Below are positions 5,414-16,896 of a DNA stretch of 64,000 nucleotides, piece after piece. Position numbers and translations under genes: made by a program. The stretch's first letter is position 1. The number at the start of each line of letters is the position of its first letter. The notes under the pieces were generated by a model. It had not been told where the DNA came from. It saw only the letters and a list, made by a program, of their open reading frames with translations, and did no database searches. This stretch comes from Verrucomicrobia bacterium IMCC26134 (GTDB lineage Bacteria; Verrucomicrobiota; Verrucomicrobiia; Opitutales; Opitutaceae), in NCBI GenBank assembly GCA_000972765.1, contig CP011265.1, positions 1,302,001 through 1,366,000 of the forward strand. Direction: 5' to 3'.

Positions 5414-7378
5414 CTAGGGGCTTGGGGCTGCGGGCGGGGGCGGGGTGAAGCGGCCGGTTTTGGCGGCCCAGGCTTTGAAGATGGCGCCGGCGACGGGGGC
5501 GGCGTAGCGGCCGCCGCCGGTGTCTTCGCCGGGGGTGTCGCCTTCCATCATGATGGCGATGGCGATGCGGGGGTTCTCGATCGGGGCGAAGCCGATGAAC
5601 CAGGCGAAGTTGAGGGTGCCGGCGGGGGTGCGTTTCTGGGCGGTGCCGGTCTTGCCGGCGATGCGCAGGCCGGGCACGCGGAAGCGATCGGTTTGGAGGA
5701 TGCGGCCGGTGCCGGTGGTGGTGACGGCTTCCATGCCGGCGAGCATGGCGGCGCGGCCGGCGAGGGGGAGGTCGGTGGCGGGGGAGTGCTGGCGGGGGCG
5801 GTCGGGGTCGTGCAGGAGGGTGGGGTGGGTGAGGGTTTCGTTGCGGGCGAAGGAAGCGATGAAGCAGGCCATCTGGAGCGGGGTGAGGGCGAGGTCGCCC
5901 TGGCCGATGGAGACGTTGGCGGTGTCGCCGGAGAACCAGCTCTCGTTGCGCCGGGCTAGTTTCCAGGCGGGGTCGGGCACGAACATGCGGGTGGCCTCGT
6001 AGGGGAGCTCGATGCCAGTGGGGCGGTCGAGGCCGAAGCGGCGGGCTTCGGCGGCGAGGGAGTCGATGCCGGTTTTGAGGCCGAAGTCGTAGAAGAACGT
6101 GTTGCAGCTTTTCTCCAGCGCCATGGGGAAGGTGATGGTGCCGCGGTCGCGGTGGTTGTTGCAGACGAAGACGCGGCCGCCGACCGGGTAGGTGCCGGTG
6201 CACTCGACGGAGGAGTCGGGGTGGAGGTGGCCGGAGCGGAGGCCGGCGATGGAGGTGAGGACCTTGAAGGTGGAGCCGGGCGGGTAGAGGCCCTGGGTGG
6301 CGCGGTTCATCCACGCGCCGCGGGCCTGGATGTCGGCGTTGACGGCGGTGGTGAGGCGGGGGGTGAAGGAGTTGAGGTCGTAGTCGGGCTTGCTGGCGAG
6401 CACGAGCACCTCGCCGGTGGCGACATCGAGGGCGACGGCGGCGCCGGCGAGGCCCATCTCGGTCATGGTGCGCTCGGCGGCGAGCTGGAGGTCGAGGTCG
6501 AGGCTGGTGACGACATCGGCGCCCTGCACGGGGCGGCGTTGTTCGAGCGGAGGGAGGAGGCGGTAGCCGGCGGGGTTGACGCGGTAGATGGCGCCGCCGG
6601 ACTGGCCCTGGAGGCGGGGGTCGAGCGCGGCCTCGAGGCCTTGGCGGCCGACGGTGCCGCGCATCTTAAAGGTGCGGAGCTCGGAGCCGGGGAGGGTCTC
6701 ATCGACCTCCACGTCATCGTCGGCGGCGACGTAGCCGAGGGTGTGGGCGGCGAGGCTGGTGTGTGGGTAGTCGCGGAGGCTGGAGGTGTAGAGCTGGAGG
6801 GGCGAGGTGACGGGGAGCTGCTCGAGCAGGCGGGCGTAGTGGGCGGGCTGGAGGTCGTCGAGGAGCAGGTAGGGGAGGATGCGCTGTTGGCGGTAGTGGC
6901 GCTCGAGGGTCTCGGTGTTGACCTGGAATTGAGTGCCGAGGATGCGGTTGATGCGGCCGAGGTAGCCCTCGACCACCGAGATGCGGGCGATGCGTTCGAG
7001 CTCGGGGGCGGAAGGGATGTTCTGGTCGTCGGCCTCGCGGTAGTTGCGCCGGATGCGGAGGAACTCGTGGCGGAACTCGGTGCGGAGTTCATCAAGGTGG
7101 AGGGTGACGGCGAAGCGGGCGCGGTTGCCCACCAGGAGGCGGCCGTCGCGGTCGTAGAGGTTGCCGCGCGGGCCGGGGATGACGACGCGGCGCTGGCTCT
7201 GGACGGTCTCGCGCTCGAGGTGGATGCCGGTGCGGAGGAGCTGTTGGTAGAAAAGGCCGGAGGCGAGCGCGCCGAGCAGGAGGATGACAAAGCCGTAGAA
7301 GACCCAGAGACGCGGATCGTAGCCGCGGTGGGACTCGATCAGGGTGCCGGAGCGTTCGTTGGTGCGCGGGACGGGCAT
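5414..7378 (-). CDS. mrdA: Penicillin-binding protein 2, elongasome transpeptidase
   Basis: 654 residues, the usual length for PBP2. One N-terminal membrane segment (about residues 27-47) anchors it in the inner membrane. The PBP dimerisation domain follows (IPGPRGNLYDRDGRLL), then the transpeptidase domain with all three penicilloyl-serine motifs: S369-TFK372, S424-C-N426 and K576-TGT. It cross-links peptidoglycan during lateral growth with MreB/RodA. The start lies 4 bp from the end of mreD, and gene order mreB-mreC-mreD-mrdA is the classical one. rodA is not in the window, and the next gene is recO-like instead. The C-terminus is proline-rich (FTPPPPAAPSP). Confidence 0.95.
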   Translation of the reverse strand: MPVPRTNERSGTLIESHRGYDPRLWVFYGFVILLLGALASGLFYQQLLRTGIHLERETVQSQRRVVIPGPRGNLYDRDGRLLVGNRARFAVTLHLDELRTEFRHEFLRIRRNYREADDQNIPSAPELERIARISVVEGYLGRINRILGTQFQVNTETLERHYRQQRILPYLLLDDLQPAHYARLLEQLPVTSPLQLYTSSLRDYPHTSLAAHTLGYVAADDDVEVDETLPGSELRTFKMRGTVGRQGLEAALDPRLQGQSGGAIYRVNPAGYRLLPPLEQRRPVQGADVVTSLDLDLQLAAERTMTEMGLAGAAVALDVATGEVLVLASKPDYDLNSFTPRLTTAVNADIQARGAWMNRATQGLYPPGSTFKVLTSIAGLRSGHLHPDSSVECTGTYPVGGRVFVCNNHRDRGTITFPMALEKSCNTFFYDFGLKTGIDSLAAEARRFGLDRPTGIELPYEATRMFVPDPAWKLARRNESWFSGDTANVSIGQGDLALTPLQMACFIASFARNETLTHPTLLHDPDRPRQHSPATDLPLAGRAAMLAGMEAVTTTGTGRILQTDRFRVPGLRIAGKTGTAQKRTPAGTLNFAWFIGFAPIENPRIAIAIMMEGDTPGEDTGGGRYAAPVAGAIFKAWAAKTGRFTPPPPAAPSP

Positions 7379-7382
7379 GGGC

Positions 7383-7916
7383 TCAGGCGTAGCGGCGAAG
7401 GGCGGATACGGGCTCGGCCCGCGCGAGTTGCAGGCTGCGAAGTTGCAGGGCGATGAACCACGGCCCGATCAAGGCGGTGGCGAGCTGCGAGGCCACGAGA
7501 TCGGCGAGCAGGCGCAGGGCGCCGTCACCGGCATCGGGCAGGGCGCCGAGATCGAGAAACCCTGCGAGCACGCAAAGCGCGAGGTTGGTAAAAAGGGCGG
7601 TGACGACGCAGACGAACGTCTCCTCGCGGGGCAGGCGGTCGCGGAGCTGGTGGATCAGGCAGACGGCCAGGCCGTAGAGAAAAGCGTGGCGGCCGAAGGA
7701 GACGGGATCGTAGGCATCGACCCAGAGCCCGGTGAACAAGGCGACGATGAGGGCGGGGCGAAACGGAAGACGCAAAGCGGCGAACGCGATGAGCAGGCCG
7801 GCGAAGTCGAGGGTGATCGCGAAGGAGGTGATGAGGTGGTTGAACTGGCCGGCCAGCGACTGGAGGAGGCAGGCGCAGAGGCAGAGGACAAAGACTTGGC
7901 GAAACGCAGTCGGCAT
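7383..7916 (-). CDS. mreD: Rod shape-determining protein MreD
   Basis: 177 residues, strongly hydrophobic with about five predicted membrane segments, e.g. VFVLCLCACLLQSLAG, LIVALFTGLWVDAYDP and FVCVVTALFTNLALCVLAGF. The WVDAYDPVSFGRHAFLYGLA stretch corresponds to the conserved D/G-rich loop of MreD proteins. It sits between mreC and mrdA. MreD is an inner-membrane member of the elongasome that balances MreC activation of PBP2. The sequence is weakly conserved in the family, so position in the operon is part of the evidence. Confidence 0.85.
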   Translation of the reverse strand: MPTAFRQVFVLCLCACLLQSLAGQFNHLITSFAITLDFAGLLIAFAALRLPFRPALIVALFTGLWVDAYDPVSFGRHAFLYGLAVCLIHQLRDRLPREETFVCVVTALFTNLALCVLAGFLDLGALPDAGDGALRLLADLVASQLATALIGPWFIALQLRSLQLARAEPVSALRRYA

Positions 7917-7943
7917 GGGAGGCGGGGCGGGGCGGGGCGGCGC

Positions 7944-8801
7944 TCAGGGCGCGGCTTCGCCGGGGGCGTTGACGACGGAAGGATCGATCGGGACCAGCAC
8001 GGTGACCTCGGTGATGCGGCCGAGACGCTCGTCGATCAGCACGCGACCGGTTTTGAACAGGCCATCGGTGCTCGGTTCGAGCTGCACGACCTGGCCGACG
8101 ATGAGACCGGGCGGGAAGATGCCGCCAAGGCCGGAGGTGACGAGCGAGCGAGGGGCGGCGGAGGTGGCGAAGAGATCGAGCGGGACAAACTCCAGCACGC
8201 CCTGGGCGGGACGGAGGGGCGGGTTGACGCCGCCTTGAAAACTCACGGGCCGGTCGTCGCCATCGAACACGGCGGCGAGACGCAGGCCCGGACTGCTGAT
8301 GAGCTCAACCACGGACGTGGTGGCGTGGACCTCGACGACGCGACCGGCCAGGCCGCCGCTGTAAACCACGGGAGAGCCGACGAGGATGCCGTGGTTGGAG
8401 CCCTTGCGCACGATGATGCGCTGCCACCAGGCATTGAAATCGCGGCGCACGACCCGGGCGGGCTCGGAGCGGAATTCGCCGTAGGAAGGCAGGCGGAGCA
8501 GCTCCTCGAGGCGGCTGATCTCGGTGCGCAGGCGGGCGTCGTCGCGCATGCGGAACTCGTAGGAGGCGTTGACCGCGGCGAGATCGCGGGCGGCGACGAT
8601 GAGCTCGTTATTGGTGCGGGTTTTTTGAGACCAGAAATCCTGCAGGTCGCCGACGTAGGAGGCGGCGAGATCGACCGGGGCCTTGAGCTCGTAGAAGCTG
8701 AGCCGGGCGAAACGCTTGAGCACGCCGGGAAGGATCAACCAGACCAGCAGGACCAGACCGAGGGTGAAAAAAGGGCGGGCCTGATCGAAGCGGCGGGGCA
8801 C
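7944..8801 (-). CDS. mreC: Rod shape-determining protein MreC
   Basis: 285 residues. A single N-terminal membrane segment (FFTLGLVLLVWLILPGVL) is followed by a coiled-coil region (about residues 70-100, RDDARLRTEISRLEELLRL) and then the periplasmic beta domain beginning ARVVRRDFNAWWQRIIVRKG. The motif GSNHGILVGSPVVYSGGLAGRVVEV is diagnostic of MreC. The periplasmic scaffold links MreB/MreD to PBP2. The gene lies 27 bp upstream of mreD. Confidence 0.95.
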   Translation of the reverse strand: MPRRFDQARPFFTLGLVLLVWLILPGVLKRFARLSFYELKAPVDLAASYVGDLQDFWSQKTRTNNELIVAARDLAAVNASYEFRMRDDARLRTEISRLEELLRLPSYGEFRSEPARVVRRDFNAWWQRIIVRKGSNHGILVGSPVVYSGGLAGRVVEVHATTSVVELISSPGLRLAAVFDGDDRPVSFQGGVNPPLRPAQGVLEFVPLDLFATSAAPRSLVTSGLGGIFPPGLIVGQVVQLEPSTDGLFKTGRVLIDERLGRITEVTVLVPIDPSVVNAPGEAAP

Positions 8802-8907
8802 GGCGGTAAAGGACTGACGGCGAAATCAGGAGGAGGGATCGCGGGGTGCGGAACCGCTGCCGTCGGCCCGGATCCGGGCGCGACACACGGGCCCCGAAGG
8901 TGGGCGG

Positions 8908-10002
<1,095 letters not shown>

Positions 10003-10134
10003 TCAAAGATGAAAAAAACGCTGGCTGCGGGTGGGGCGCGGTTTAGCCAGTTGAGAAGTAGGGAAGGGGATAAACCGCGCCGGCCGGGTTCAAGGGCTTG
10101 ACGTGCCGGAGTGCGTGAAGGCAAACCCTTAGGC

Positions 10135-12468
10135 ATGGACGGTGTGGATTTCATTCAGGATCTGGCTATCATACTCGCGGCGGCGGCGGGCATGGGCTGG
10201 CTCTGCCAGCGGGCGGGGCTTTCCGCGGTGGTCGGCTACCTGGTGGCAGGGATGATCGTGGGGCCGCATACGCCGCCATTTTCCCTGGTCACGCACGAGA
10301 CGAGCATCGCGACGGCGGCGCAGGTGGGGTTGGTGTTTTTGATGTTTTCGATCGGGTTGCGCTTGAGCCTGAGACGTCTGAAACGGCTGGGCGCGAGTAT
10401 GATCCTGGCGGTTTTCACCTCGGCGGTGCTGACCTACTATCTGACGCGCGGACTCGGCGCTACGATAGGGCTGAACGGGACGGAGACATTGTTTTTGGCG
10501 GGGATGTTGATGGCCTCATCGTCCGCGATCATCGGGAAAGTTTTGCACGATACGGGCATGGCCCATGAAAGGGCTGCGCAACTCGCCATGGGGGTGACGG
10601 TGCTGGAGGATGTGGTGGCGGTCGTGATGCTCACCGTGCTCAACTCCGTGATCGGCGGGGCGCAGGCAGCGGACAGCGGACCAGGGCTTTGGAACACGCT
10701 GGGGGCCTTCGGAGCCTTTGTCGTTTTCGCGGGTATCATGGGGTTGTTGATCGTGCCCTGGTTGCTGCGCAAACTCAGCCTCGGGGCGGTCGAAGAGCTG
10801 CAAACGCTGGTGACCGGCGCGCTGCTATTCGGGCTGGCGGTGGCGGCGGTGTATGCGGGCTACTCGCTCGCCCTCGGCGCCTTTCTCTTCGGAACCATCG
10901 TGGCGGAGACGCCCCAACGACACCAGGTGGAGCGGGTGTTTGAAGGCATGCGCGATGTGTTCAGCGCGGTGTTTTTCGTGGGCATAGGTTTACAGATCGA
11001 CGTGCGCCTGCTCGGAGAAGCCTGGTGGATGATCCTGGCCCTCACGGCGTTCACGCTGTTGGTGCGGGTGGGCGCGGTGACGACCGGGCTTACGTTGATC
11101 GGCAACCGGCAAAAGGAAGCGTTGCAGGCGGGGTTGTTGGCCACGCCGATCGGCGAGTTTTCCTTCATCATCGCCCAGTTGGGCGTGGCGGCGGCGGTGG
11201 TGCCCGCGCGATACTACCCGCTGGCGGTCGGCCTGTCCCTGATGACGACCCTGGTGGCGCCGCTCCTGGCGCGACGATCGGGGCGGATCGCGGAGAAAGT
11301 CCTCTCCCTTCGCCCGGTGTGGCTGGTGTCCACGTTTGACGGCTACCACGGCTGGCTGGAGCGGTTGAGGGAACGACGCAGCGGCAACCTGCTTTGGACG
11401 CTGAGCCGCAAACGTATCATCCAGATCGGGGTGGAGCTGCTCTTTGTTTCCGGTCTGCTGATCTTCGCGGAGCCCATGGAGCAGACGGTGACGGAGTGGC
11501 TGGGCCGCGACTGGCTCTTTGTAAACGGACCGGCCTATCTGTTTTGGCTGGGACTGGTCATCGTGGCGACGATGCCGCTCTTCGCGGCCTGGCGTAATAT
11601 CGGGGCGCTGGCCATGATCGTGGCGGAGTTCAGCACGCACGGGCATCCCCGGGCTGCGCAGTTGCGCCCCTTGATCGCCAACGGGGCCCGCTTGATCGCG
11701 CTGGTGGCGCTGGTGGTCTGGGTGGCCTCTTTCGCGCCGTTGGGGGCGGTGGCGCGCTGGATACTGCTGGCCAGCCTTTTGATCACCGCGACCTCCCTCC
11801 TCCTGCTGCGCCGGCGGCTGGTGTATTGGCACAGCGAGCTGGAGGTGGAGTTGCAAGGCTTGCTGGAGGAGAATATCACCGGCCGTCTGACGGCGACCTC
11901 CGTGCCCTGGCTGGGGCGGCACGATGAATGGAAACTCAACGTGACTGAATGTGTGATACCGGATCTGGCGGCGTGTTCCGGGGTAACCCTGGCCCAGCTC
12001 GATCTTCGCGGGCGGCACGGTTGCACGGTGGTGGGGATTGAACGTCAGGGCTGCATGATTTCCCAGCCCGGACCGGAGTGCGCGCTGTATCCGCGAGACC
12101 GCGTATTGATGCTGGGCGGTCCGGAGCAGATGGCGGCGGTCAAGGAAGTGCTCGGCGCGGTCTCGGTCGCGGCAGAGGGCTCCGAGTTTGATGCGGTGGG
12201 GCTGGAGCTGGTGAGTGTGCCGGCGGAGAGCCGGGCGGCGGGACGAACGCTGGCGGACCTCGCGCCCTCGTCGGGGCACGGGGTGCAGATCGCCGGCATC
12301 CGGCGTGGAGCGATGCGTCTGCTGGGTCCCGGCGGGGAGGAACGGGTGGGGGCGGGGGACGAGCTGCTGGCCTTCGGCACTCCGGTTAAACTGCGGGCAT
12401 TCAAGGCCTGGGTGCGAGAAACAGGGGCCGAGGGCGGATCCGCCACGGTTCCCGTAAGCCCGGCATAA
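10135..12468 (+). CDS. CPA2-family cation/proton antiporter with two C-terminal RCK_C domains
   Basis: 777 residues from ATG 10135 (a GTG at 10111 is in frame but ATG precedes the first membrane helix directly). Residues 1-380 are a Na+/H+ exchanger domain of Kef/RosB type: AGMIVGPHTPP, VGLVFLMFSIGLRLSLRRLK, and the ion-binding VTVLEDVVAVVML. Four more membrane segments lie at about 420-580, in an insert not found in KefB/KefC. Two RCK_C-like domains follow (SGVTLAQLDLRGRHGCTVVG and AGRTLADLAPSSGHGVQIAG), with no NAD-binding TrkA_N domain between. The likely role is K+ or Na+ efflux in exchange for protons, gated by a ligand at the RCK_C domains. It is divergent from mreB and has no operon partner. 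Confidence 0.85.
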   Translation: MDGVDFIQDLAIILAAAAGMGWLCQRAGLSAVVGYLVAGMIVGPHTPPFSLVTHETSIATAAQVGLVFLMFSIGLRLSLRRLKRLGASMILAVFTSAVLTYYLTRGLGATIGLNGTETLFLAGMLMASSSAIIGKVLHDTGMAHERAAQLAMGVTVLEDVVAVVMLTVLNSVIGGAQAADSGPGLWNTLGAFGAFVVFAGIMGLLIVPWLLRKLSLGAVEELQTLVTGALLFGLAVAAVYAGYSLALGAFLFGTIVAETPQRHQVERVFEGMRDVFSAVFFVGIGLQIDVRLLGEAWWMILALTAFTLLVRVGAVTTGLTLIGNRQKEALQAGLLATPIGEFSFIIAQLGVAAAVVPARYYPLAVGLSLMTTLVAPLLARRSGRIAEKVLSLRPVWLVSTFDGYHGWLERLRERRSGNLLWTLSRKRIIQIGVELLFVSGLLIFAEPMEQTVTEWLGRDWLFVNGPAYLFWLGLVIVATMPLFAAWRNIGALAMIVAEFSTHGHPRAAQLRPLIANGARLIALVALVVWVASFAPLGAVARWILLASLLITATSLLLLRRRLVYWHSELEVELQGLLEENITGRLTATSVPWLGRHDEWKLNVTECVIPDLAACSGVTLAQLDLRGRHGCTVVGIERQGCMISQPGPECALYPRDRVLMLGGPEQMAAVKEVLGAVSVAAEGSEFDAVGLELVSVPAESRAAGRTLADLAPSSGHGVQIAGIRRGAMRLLGPGGEERVGAGDELLAFGTPVKLRAFKAWVRETGAEGGSATVPVSPA

Positions 12469-12472
12469 AAAA

Positions 12473-12497
12473 GACCCGACCGGTGTCAGGTCGGGTC
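12473..12497 (-). terminator. Intrinsic terminator for tatA (possibly bidirectional)
   Basis: GACCCGACC-GGTGTCA-GGTCGGGTC is a perfect 9-bp stem. On the minus strand it is followed by TTTTTTAT (12472-12465), so it is well formed for tatA. On the plus strand the A-run precedes the stem and no T-run follows, so for the antiporter gene it is at most a weak stop. Confidence 0.85.
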
Positions 12498-12534
12498 CGA
12501 TGTCATCGGCGGAAAAAGGGGGCGTGTCGGCGGC

Positions 12535-12825
12535 TCAGTTGCTGCCGTGAGTCTTGGCCGTGTCGTCGCGTTTGGTCGCTTTGGCGGCGGCGAGTTCGGC
12601 CTTGGTGGCGGCGAGCTCGGCCTTGAGGTCGGCCTCGGGGTGCTCAGGTGTTTCGTTCTCCTTGGAGCTTTTTTTAAACTCCTTGATCGACTGCCCCATG
12701 CCCTTGGCGAGCTCGGGGAGTTTTTTCGCGCCGAAGAGCAGAATAAGCACCGCAAGAACTATCAAAAGTTCAGTGCCGCCTAGTCCGAGGAAGCTACCGA
12801 GAGGGAGACTGGAATGTGTGATCAT
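12535..12825 (-). CDS. tatA: Sec-independent (Tat) translocase subunit TatA/E
   Basis: 96 residues from ATG 12825; the longer frame upstream has no homologous character. The N-terminal membrane helix ([30 protein letters not shown]) with the [10 protein letters not shown] hinge and amphipathic helix is the TatA signature, followed by a charged Lys/Glu/Ala tail (residues 50-96). TatA oligomers form the pore that exports folded proteins with twin-arginine signals. Immediately upstream on the same strand is a protein with a Tat signal, so the two may be co-expressed. Confidence 0.95.
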   Translation of the reverse strand: MITHSSLPLGSFLGLGGTELLIVLAVLILLFGAKKLPELAKGMGQSIKEFKKSSKENETPEHPEADLKAELAATKAELAAAKATKRDDTAKTHGSN

Positions 12826-12914
12826 CACGAAGCGGATGTTGCGCGGGCGGGGGAGGGAGTAAAGTGGGAAAGGCGTGGGGCTTCCCCATGGCGACGGGGC
12901 CTGAAAAAGGTGAT

Positions 12915-14162
<1,248 letters not shown>

Positions 14163-14179
14163 AGGGCGTTTGATTTGTA

Positions 14180-15670
14180 TCAGCAGAGTTGATACCCGGG
14201 TGACTGGAGGATGGTGATGGCGGCGCGGCGGGTCTGGGCCTCGAAATCGCCGGGCGGGGCGGATTGCAGGTAGTCGAGCACGGTGCGGCGGTAGGCGGCG
14301 GTGATTTTCACCGGCAGGAAATAGTCGCAAAGGCGATCGGTGATGCCGGCGGGCCCCAGCGAGGTGAAGGCCTGGATGCGTTCCTCATCGACGTTGAAGC
14401 GGCCGTGGCCGGCGTCGCGGGCGACCTGGAGCTCGAGGCGATCATCGGCGTTGAGCTTCTCCTCTTCGATCGGCTGGCAGAGGGTGGCGGCAAGCTGGCG
14501 GCGGGCGGCGAGGGTGGAGGAATTGATCCAGAGGCGGCCGCCGACCCAGCCGCGGACGTTGGGCGGGTTGTAGAGCGACTGGCCCATCTGGCGGAGCGGC
14601 TGGAGGGTGGTGCGGGGCAGCGGGGTGACGTCGAGGCCGAGGTCTTGCAGGAGGCCCAGGTAATAGTGGAGGGGGCTCTTGATGAGATTGGCGCGGAAGT
14701 CGGCATGGTAAAACACGCTGCTGCCGAAAAACCGCAGGCACAGCTCGCGAAGGGAAAAGCCCTGCTCGCGCCAGATCTGGCCCAGCGGGGCGAAAAACGA
14801 ATGCGGCAGGGGCTGGTCGGTCAGATAGAAGCGGGCCATCTCCCGGGGCAGAAACGTGGCGGCGGCGGGTTGTGCGTAGACCAGGTCGATGACGTCGTCG
14901 CCGGAGAAGGGGCCGGTGTGTCCGAAGAGGGTTTTGGGGCCGCGGTCGGCATCGCGTTCGGACAGGCGGAATTGCAGCTCCTTGCCCTTCTCGTTGTCGA
15001 TACGATAGCCGGTGAAGGCGCGGGCGGCCTGTTTGATATCGTCCTCGGTGTAGTTGCCTTCGCCGAGGGTAAAAAGCTCGAAGAGTTCGCGGGCGAAGTT
15101 CTCGTTGGGCGCCTTTTTACTGCTGCGGTTGAGGTCGAGATAGATGTTCATCGCGGCGGAGCGCGAGACGGCCTTGGTGAGGTCGGGTGCGGAGCCCGCG
15201 CCGTGGGAGCGAAGCAGGTCGAGGTGGCGGTAGAGCCGCTCGGCGCTGTAGACTTTTTCAAAGCCCACCACGTAGACATCGCTGAGGAAAAGATGCCATT
15301 TCTCGTAGGCGGAGCGGTCGGGCTGGCTGGCGGCCTGCAACCACTGGAAAGCGAGATCTGCGGAGGCGGTGCGGGACAGCTCGCGTTCCTCGCGCTCGTA
15401 GGGTTGGCGCTCGAGCTGGGTCGCGCAGGCGCGCTTGAGGGAGCGAAGCTCGACCATGCGCTTCTCGACATGGGAAAAGATGGCCGGACGGACGAGCGGG
15501 CGGGGGGCGACTGGGAACAGCCGTTCGAGCGTGGCGGGCAGGCCGATGCGGACGGACTCGGCGACTTGTTCGGGGCGGGCGGCCCAGCCCGCGCGACGAA
15601 GGAGGTGGCGGGCGGTGTCTTCCGTCCAGGCTGCGGCGGGCAGGGGGAGCCAGGCGGTATCCGGTGTCAT
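14180..15670 (-). CDS. DUF1800 family protein
   Basis: 496 residues from ATG 15670 (alternative ATG 15682; the frame runs up to 15814 but would overlap alr). DUF1800 features are WTEDTARHLLRRAGWAA at the N-terminus, KKAPNENFARELFELFTLGEGNYTEDDIKQAARAFTGY in the middle and MGQSLYNPPNVRGWVGGRLWI near the C-terminus. No clear signal peptide follows the chosen start. It is the partner of the DUF1501 protein in one transcription unit. Function is unknown in the literature I know; the pair is abundant in Planctomycetes and Verrucomicrobia. Confidence 0.88.
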   Translation of the reverse strand: MTPDTAWLPLPAAAWTEDTARHLLRRAGWAARPEQVAESVRIGLPATLERLFPVAPRPLVRPAIFSHVEKRMVELRSLKRACATQLERQPYEREERELSRTASADLAFQWLQAASQPDRSAYEKWHLFLSDVYVVGFEKVYSAERLYRHLDLLRSHGAGSAPDLTKAVSRSAAMNIYLDLNRSSKKAPNENFARELFELFTLGEGNYTEDDIKQAARAFTGYRIDNEKGKELQFRLSERDADRGPKTLFGHTGPFSGDDVIDLVYAQPAAATFLPREMARFYLTDQPLPHSFFAPLGQIWREQGFSLRELCLRFFGSSVFYHADFRANLIKSPLHYYLGLLQDLGLDVTPLPRTTLQPLRQMGQSLYNPPNVRGWVGGRLWINSSTLAARRQLAATLCQPIEEEKLNADDRLELQVARDAGHGRFNVDEERIQAFTSLGPAGITDRLCDYFLPVKITAAYRRTVLDYLQSAPPGDFEAQTRRAAITILQSPGYQLC

Positions 15671-15747
15671 GGTGGGGAACATGCTGGCCACAACGTGAAC
15701 CATACCTTGGCCGACGGGCAGCTTAAAATCGCGCCCGGCGGCAGGTC

Positions 15748-16896
15748 TTAAAGCCCCAGTTGGGTTCGGTAGAGCCGGGGCACGCGCTTGGTGACCGAGC
15801 AAAGGGTTTCCCAAGGGATGGTGTCGCCCCAGCGGCTGAACTCGGCGATGCCGATTTCCGCGTCCTGTTGACGGCCAACGAGCACGGCCTCGTCGCCGGC
15901 GACGACCCCGGGCAGGTCGGTCACGTCCACGATGGTCTGGTCCATGGTGATCCGACCCAGCACGGGGCAGCGTTTGCCGCGGAGGAGGACCTGGGCGCGG
16001 TTGCTGGCGGCGCGCGGTATGCCGTCGCCGTAGCCGGCGGCGAGGATGGCCACGCGTGAATCTCGTGCGAGGGTGTGCGTGCAGCCGTAGCTGACCCCCG
16101 TGCCGCGAGGGAGGTTTTTCACCAGACCGACGCGGGTCCTGAAGCTGAAGACGGGCTCGGCGTGCACGGCTTCGAGCAGGGTGCCGGGGCGGGGCCGGAT
16201 GCCGAACTGGAGCAGGCCGACGCGGACGGCGTTGAAGGGGCCGCCGATTTCCAGGGTTTCGATGCCGGCGCTGTTATCGGCGTGGACGAGCAGACTGGCG
16301 GGGTCGAGGCCACGGCAGCGGTCGAGCGCGAGCAGGAAACGGCGGCGCTGCAGGGCGGTGAACGCGGGGTCCTCGTCGGGGCTGGAGAAGTGCGTGAATA
16401 CACCCGCGAGGCGAAGGCCCGGAGCGTCGTTGATAAGTTGATACACCGCTTCCGCGCCCTCGTGCCAGGCGCCCAGCCGGCCCATGCCGGTGTCTATCTT
16501 GAGATGGACATCGAGCGGACGGCCGGACGCCTGCGCCACGGCGGCGAACCGCGTGACCTCCTCGGCGGACGAGATGGTCACGGCGACATCGAGGCCGGCG
16601 ATATGGCGGTCTTCCTGGGGCAGAATCGGGCTCAGCACGAGGATGGGCGAGTCGGGGCCGACCTCGCGGAGGGAGGCGGCCTCGGCGAGGTTGGCGACGG
16701 CGAAGAGATCGGCGCCGGCAATCATGAGGCGCGCGGCGATCTGGTGGAGACCGTGGCCGTAGGCGTCTGCCTTCACGACGGCGACGTAGCGTATCTGGTC
16801 GGGCAGGGCGGCGCGGATGCCTTTGAGGTTTCGCTCCAGGGCGGCCAGATCGATCTCGGCCCAGCAGCGCAGCGGAAGATTGGCGGTGGCGCTCAT
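15748..16896 (-). CDS. alr: Alanine racemase
   Basis: 382 residues. It interconverts L- and D-alanine for peptidoglycan. PLP lysine is K42 in VAVVKADAYGHG. The other catalytic tyrosine lies in the GTGVSYGCTHT segment, and the C-terminal beta domain contains RCPVLGRITMDQTIVDVTD. Its ATG overlaps the TGA of tsaB by 4 bases (16893-16896), so translation is probably coupled. It is cytoplasmic and needs PLP. Confidence 0.97.
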   Translation of the reverse strand: MSATANLPLRCWAEIDLAALERNLKGIRAALPDQIRYVAVVKADAYGHGLHQIAARLMIAGADLFAVANLAEAASLREVGPDSPILVLSPILPQEDRHIAGLDVAVTISSAEEVTRFAAVAQASGRPLDVHLKIDTGMGRLGAWHEGAEAVYQLINDAPGLRLAGVFTHFSSPDEDPAFTALQRRRFLLALDRCRGLDPASLLVHADNSAGIETLEIGGPFNAVRVGLLQFGIRPRPGTLLEAVHAEPVFSFRTRVGLVKNLPRGTGVSYGCTHTLARDSRVAILAAGYGDGIPRAASNRAQVLLRGKRCPVLGRITMDQTIVDVTDLPGVVAGDEAVLVGRQQDAEIGIAEFSRWGDTIPWETLCSVTKRVPRLYRTQLGL